Shown in pieces: positions 61,894-64,000 of a DNA stretch of 64,000 bases (position 1 is its first letter; each line of letters opens with the position of its first letter). Source of the stretch: Prevotella sp. (GTDB taxonomy: Bacteria > Bacteroidota > Bacteroidia > Bacteroidales > Bacteroidaceae); contig JAFZAP010000078.1 of the NCBI GenBank assembly GCA_017557185.1, positions 1-64,000 on the forward strand, written 5' to 3'. The translations under genes and the position numbers were made by a program. The notes beneath the pieces were generated by a model. The model ran no database searches. It had not been told where the DNA came from and was given only the letters and a program-made list of their open reading frames with translations.

Positions 61894-61919
61894 GTACCTT
61901 TGGCTGGCGCCGAAGGTAC
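61894..61919. promoter_or_regulatory. Hairpin overlapping a promoter-like box
   Basis: GTACCTTTGGC pairs over 11 bp with GCCGAAGGTAC around TGGC, and covers TACCTTTG (61895-61902), a -7-like box. The sequence CCGAAGGTACT recurs at 61768. The region 61714-61953 is otherwise AT-rich with no gene. Confidence 0.4.
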
Positions 61920-61953
61920 TTTCGCTCGACAATAAAAATAATTGCGAAATTAT

Positions 61954-61985
61954 TTTGTATTGTTCTCGCTTAATCGTACCTTTGC
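61954..61985 (+). promoter_or_regulatory. Promoter of the EEP-family gene
   Basis: TTTG at 61954-61957, 19 bp, then TACCTTTGC at 61977-61985; the ATG at 62014 follows. Confidence 0.65.
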
Positions 61986-62013
61986 AAAAGGAAACCTCAA
62001 AAACGATATCGTT

Positions 62014-62943
62014 ATGACACGAAAACTCTTCACCCTCCTCTTCACCCTCCTCCTTCTTCCTATGCTTGGGGAAGGGCCGAGTCTTTCCGCCCAGATGCTC
62101 GTGGGCTCGTACAACATCCGCTACAAGAACACCGAGGACAGCCTGCGCGGCAACAGCTGGAAACAGCGCTGCCCGGTCATCTGCGACCAGGTGAACTTCC
62201 TCGCACCCGACATCTTCGGTGCACAGGAAGTGCTCCACCCGCAGCTCCTCGACCTCCTGCAGGGCCTCGACGGCTACGACTATATCGGTGTGGGCCGTGA
62301 CGACGGAAAGACGGAAGGCGAATATGCCGCTATCTTCTACAAGAAAGACCATATCCGACTCCTCGACAACGGCAACTTCTGGCTCAGCGAGACACCCGAG
62401 AAGCCCGGCCTCGGCTGGGATGCCGCCTGCATTCGCATCTGCACGTGGGGGAAGTTCAAGAACATGAAGACGAAGAAGAAATTCTTTTTCTTCAACCTCC
62501 ACATGGACCACGTCGGCACCACAGCACGCCGCGAAGCCGCTAAGCTCGTCGTACAGCGCATCCGCGACATCGCCAAGGGAGCACCCGTTATCCTCACCGG
62601 CGATTTCAACGTCGACCAAAACAATGAAATCTACCGCATCTTCACCGAGTCCGGAATCCTGAAAGACAGCTACCTCACCACGCGACTGCGGTTTGCCAAG
62701 ACCGGCACCTTCAACAGTTTCAAGCCCGATCTCTATACCACGTCGCGCATCGATCACGTCTTCGTGTCGCCGCAGACACGCGTCGATGCCTATGGCGTCC
62801 TCACCAATGCCTATTGGACCCCCGACAGCGCGTCGGTCGACAAGCAGAAGGAGTCCGATGCCCCGCAGGAGATCTACTTCAGCCGCTATCAGCGCCGCCT
62901 CCCCTCCGACCACTATCCCGTTTTCGTCAGAATCGCGCAATAG
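62014..62943 (+). CDS. Secreted endonuclease/exonuclease/phosphatase-family protein
   Basis: A 309-residue exported protein (signal peptide MTRKLFTLLFTLLLLPMLGEGPSLSAQ). The fold signature is present: VGSYNIRYKN (metal-binding Asn), DIFGAQEVLH (Glu), FNLHMDHVG (His), LTGDFNVDQNNEIY (Asp/Asn), and SRIDHVFVS and SDHYPVFVRI (catalytic Asp-His). It hydrolyses phosphodiesters, of nucleic acids or lipids; which one is unclear. The start at 62014 follows its promoter. Confidence 0.9.
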   Translation: MTRKLFTLLFTLLLLPMLGEGPSLSAQMLVGSYNIRYKNTEDSLRGNSWKQRCPVICDQVNFLAPDIFGAQEVLHPQLLDLLQGLDGYDYIGVGRDDGKTEGEYAAIFYKKDHIRLLDNGNFWLSETPEKPGLGWDAACIRICTWGKFKNMKTKKKFFFFNLHMDHVGTTARREAAKLVVQRIRDIAKGAPVILTGDFNVDQNNEIYRIFTESGILKDSYLTTRLRFAKTGTFNSFKPDLYTTSRIDHVFVSPQTRVDAYGVLTNAYWTPDSASVDKQKESDAPQEIYFSRYQRRLPSDHYPVFVRIAQ

Positions 62944-62974
62944 ATCTGAAGACATAGAGACATAGAGCTTTTAT

Positions 62975-63195
62975 TTACCGCAGATTTCGCTGATTTCGCT
63001 GATTTCTAAGGAATCAAGGAATCGAGGAAACGAATGACATGAAGGAAATAGGTCAATGGAGGGCGATTCCGCTCGCGGAATCATAATGTTTGACAGGTTC
63101 GGCACCGACAAACTCGTTTGCCGTGCAGACCCTATCGAACGTGTGTCGATGGTGAGAAACACCATCTCCTCCATTGGCCTATTTCATTCATGCCA
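62975..63195 (+). repeat. Dispersed structured element, copy C
   Basis: Same architecture as copies A and B: GAAATAGGTCAATGGAGG (63048 region) against CCTCCATTGGCCTATTTC; GATTCCGC-TC-GCGGAATC; a stem GTTTGACAGG/CCTATCGAAC over a GACAAACTCGTTTG-containing hairpin; and GATGGTGAGAAACACCATC. Several stems keep pairing through paired base changes. Confidence 0.75.
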
Positions 63196-63216
63196 TTCTT
63201 TCTCCGTTCGCTACGA

Positions 63217-63300
63217 AAGCGGCAAAGCCGAGCGCGTGTTCGACTCTTTGTCTCTATGTCTAATTTTGTAAGATTTTGAATAAGATTTTGATAAATTTCT
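63217..63300 (+). repeat. Dispersed block R2, copy 2
   Basis: GGCAAAGCCGAGCGCGTGTT followed by CGACTCTTTGTCTCTATGTC and a TTTTGTAAGATTTTGAATAA run, nearly identical to 54036-54110. It sits directly after structured element C. Confidence 0.75.
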
Positions 63301-63317
63301 CGCCGAAGGCGATTAAT

Positions 63318-63355
63318 AAAAAAACACCCATTTGCCCTGGGCAAATGAGCGTTTT
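63318..63355 (-). terminator. Terminator of icd
   Basis: CATTTGCC/GGCAAATG with outer pairs, followed on the minus strand by GGGTGTTTTTTTATT. It lies about 60 bp after the icd stop. Confidence 0.8.
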
Positions 63356-63417
63356 GGATGGGTAGCCTGAGGGGGGGGCGAATCGGACCCCCAACCCCCT
63401 ATCTTAGGGGGCTAGGC

Positions 63418-64000
63418 TTAAGCGAGGCGCTTCTCGAGACGCTCGCGGATGGCAGCGATGAAGCCGGCGGAGTTGACGGCCTTGGGCTCGATGCCTTCCA
63501 TGAGGTTCACGAGGTCCTTCGTGCAGATGCCTTCGTTCAGTGTGTCGAAGCAGGCTGCCTCGAGCTGGTCGGCGAAGTTCTGCAGTTCGGGCAGGTTGTC
63601 CTTCTCACCACGCTTGCGCAGGGCACCACTCCAGGCGAAGATGGTTGCCATCGGGTTGGTGGACGTCTCCTCACCCTGCAGGTACTTGTAGTAGTGGCGA
63701 GTGACGGTGCCGTGAGCAGCCTCATACTCGTAGTTGCCCTCGGGGCTGACGAGCACGGAGGTCATCATGGCGAGCGAACCGAAGGCTGTCGAGACCATAT
63801 CGCTCATCACGTCGCCATCGTAGTTCTTGCAAGCCCAGATGAAGCCGCCCTTCGAACGGATGACGCGGGCCACAGCGTCGTCGATGAGGGTGTAGAAATA
63901 CTCCAGGCCGCGCTTCTCGAACTCGTCCTTGTACTCCTGGAACACCTCGTCGAAGATGATGCGGAACTGTGCGTCGTACTTCTTGGAGATGGTGTCCTTG
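63418..64000 (-). CDS. icd: Isocitrate dehydrogenase (NADP+), 3' part
   Basis: The C-terminal 190 residues or so of the TCA-cycle enzyme that oxidises isocitrate to 2-oxoglutarate; the gene continues beyond the window. Conserved stretches are RSKGGFIWACKNYDGDVMSDMVS (metal-binding Asp region), GSLAMMTSVLVSPEGNYEYEAAHGTVTRHY and NPMATIFAWSGALRKRG, typical of the eukaryotic-like dimeric NADP enzyme. A start at 63945 would be internal, since KKYDAQFRIIFDEVFQEY is read upstream of it. Confidence 0.93.
   Translation of the reverse strand, partial: KDTISKKYDAQFRIIFDEVFQEYKDEFEKRGLEYFYTLIDDAVARVIRSKGGFIWACKNYDGDVMSDMVSTAFGSLAMMTSVLVSPEGNYEYEAAHGTVTRHYYKYLQGEETSTNPMATIFAWSGALRKRGEKDNLPELQNFADQLEAACFDTLNEGICTKDLVNLMEGIEPKAVNSAGFIAAIRERLEKRLA

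Overview
The window looks like a chromosomal piece from a Bacteroidales bacterium, most likely Prevotella or a close relative. This rests on SusC/SusD-type outer-membrane proteins with an ECF sigma/FecR pair, many genes preceded by the Bacteroidota promoter box TAnnTTTGC (often with a TTTG/TTG box exactly 20 bp upstream), Bacteroidota-specific lipoprotein families (DUF6242, DUF4843, PKD-like, DUF4369-TlpA), a PorG-UppS-BamA-OmpH-MurI cluster, and very many short GC-rich palindromes of the 'CCCTCCC...GGGAGGG' kind. Most coding sequence is of medium-high GC. One stretch near 58.7-61.7 kb is clearly AT-richer and is a mobile element.

Layout. 1-0.69 kb: a 22-bp-period repeat array and a structured dispersed repeat. 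0.69-7.3 kb: a glucuronoxylan-degradation cluster (GH67 alpha-glucuronidase, GH43, GPH sugar symporter, and a divergent sialate O-acetylesterase-like esterase). 7.3-15.8 kb: an envelope-assembly cluster on the minus strand (DUF6242 lipoprotein, PorG-like, uppS, bamA, three OmpH/Skp paralogues, murI). 15.8-18.1 kb: a candidate small RNA, a second 22-bp array and pckA. 18.4-29.6 kb: GH31, upp, GH18, nucleoside kinase, Na/Pi transporter, tnaA with a long leader holding a small ORF, and inositol-phosphate synthase. 29.6-30.5 kb: repeat-rich intergenic DNA with a third 22-bp array. 30.5-40.8 kb: a SusC/SusD uptake locus (TlpA-like, PKD-like, DUF4843, SusD, SusC) with divergent ECF sigma and FecR genes. 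40.9-51.6 kb: pyrE, SRPBCC, argH, small lipoproteins, tRNA-Leu, a TPR lipoprotein, a thioredoxin-fold lipoprotein without its cysteines, comM and two surface proteins. 51.8-57.8 kb: a second GH43, DsbD and an L-cysteine desulfidase/serine dehydratase-like protein. 57.8-63.4 kb: a candidate small RNA, dispersed repeats, a complete IS1595-type transposon with two cargo genes, and a secreted endonuclease/exonuclease/phosphatase protein. 63.4 kb to the end: 3' part of isocitrate dehydrogenase.

The most unusual signals are non-coding. Three separate intergenic arrays each have six units at an exact 22-bp period; two share an 11-nt core in opposite orientation. A roughly 200-bp element occurs three times with nested, compensating hairpins. 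GC-rich palindromes are inserted in frame into many proteins. A small ORF starts a few bases after a textbook promoter in the tnaA leader. A 3,009-bp IS1595 element has intact 29-bp terminal inverted repeats, a perfect 8-bp target duplication and two AT-rich passenger genes. All function calls come from reading the sequence; no database search was run.
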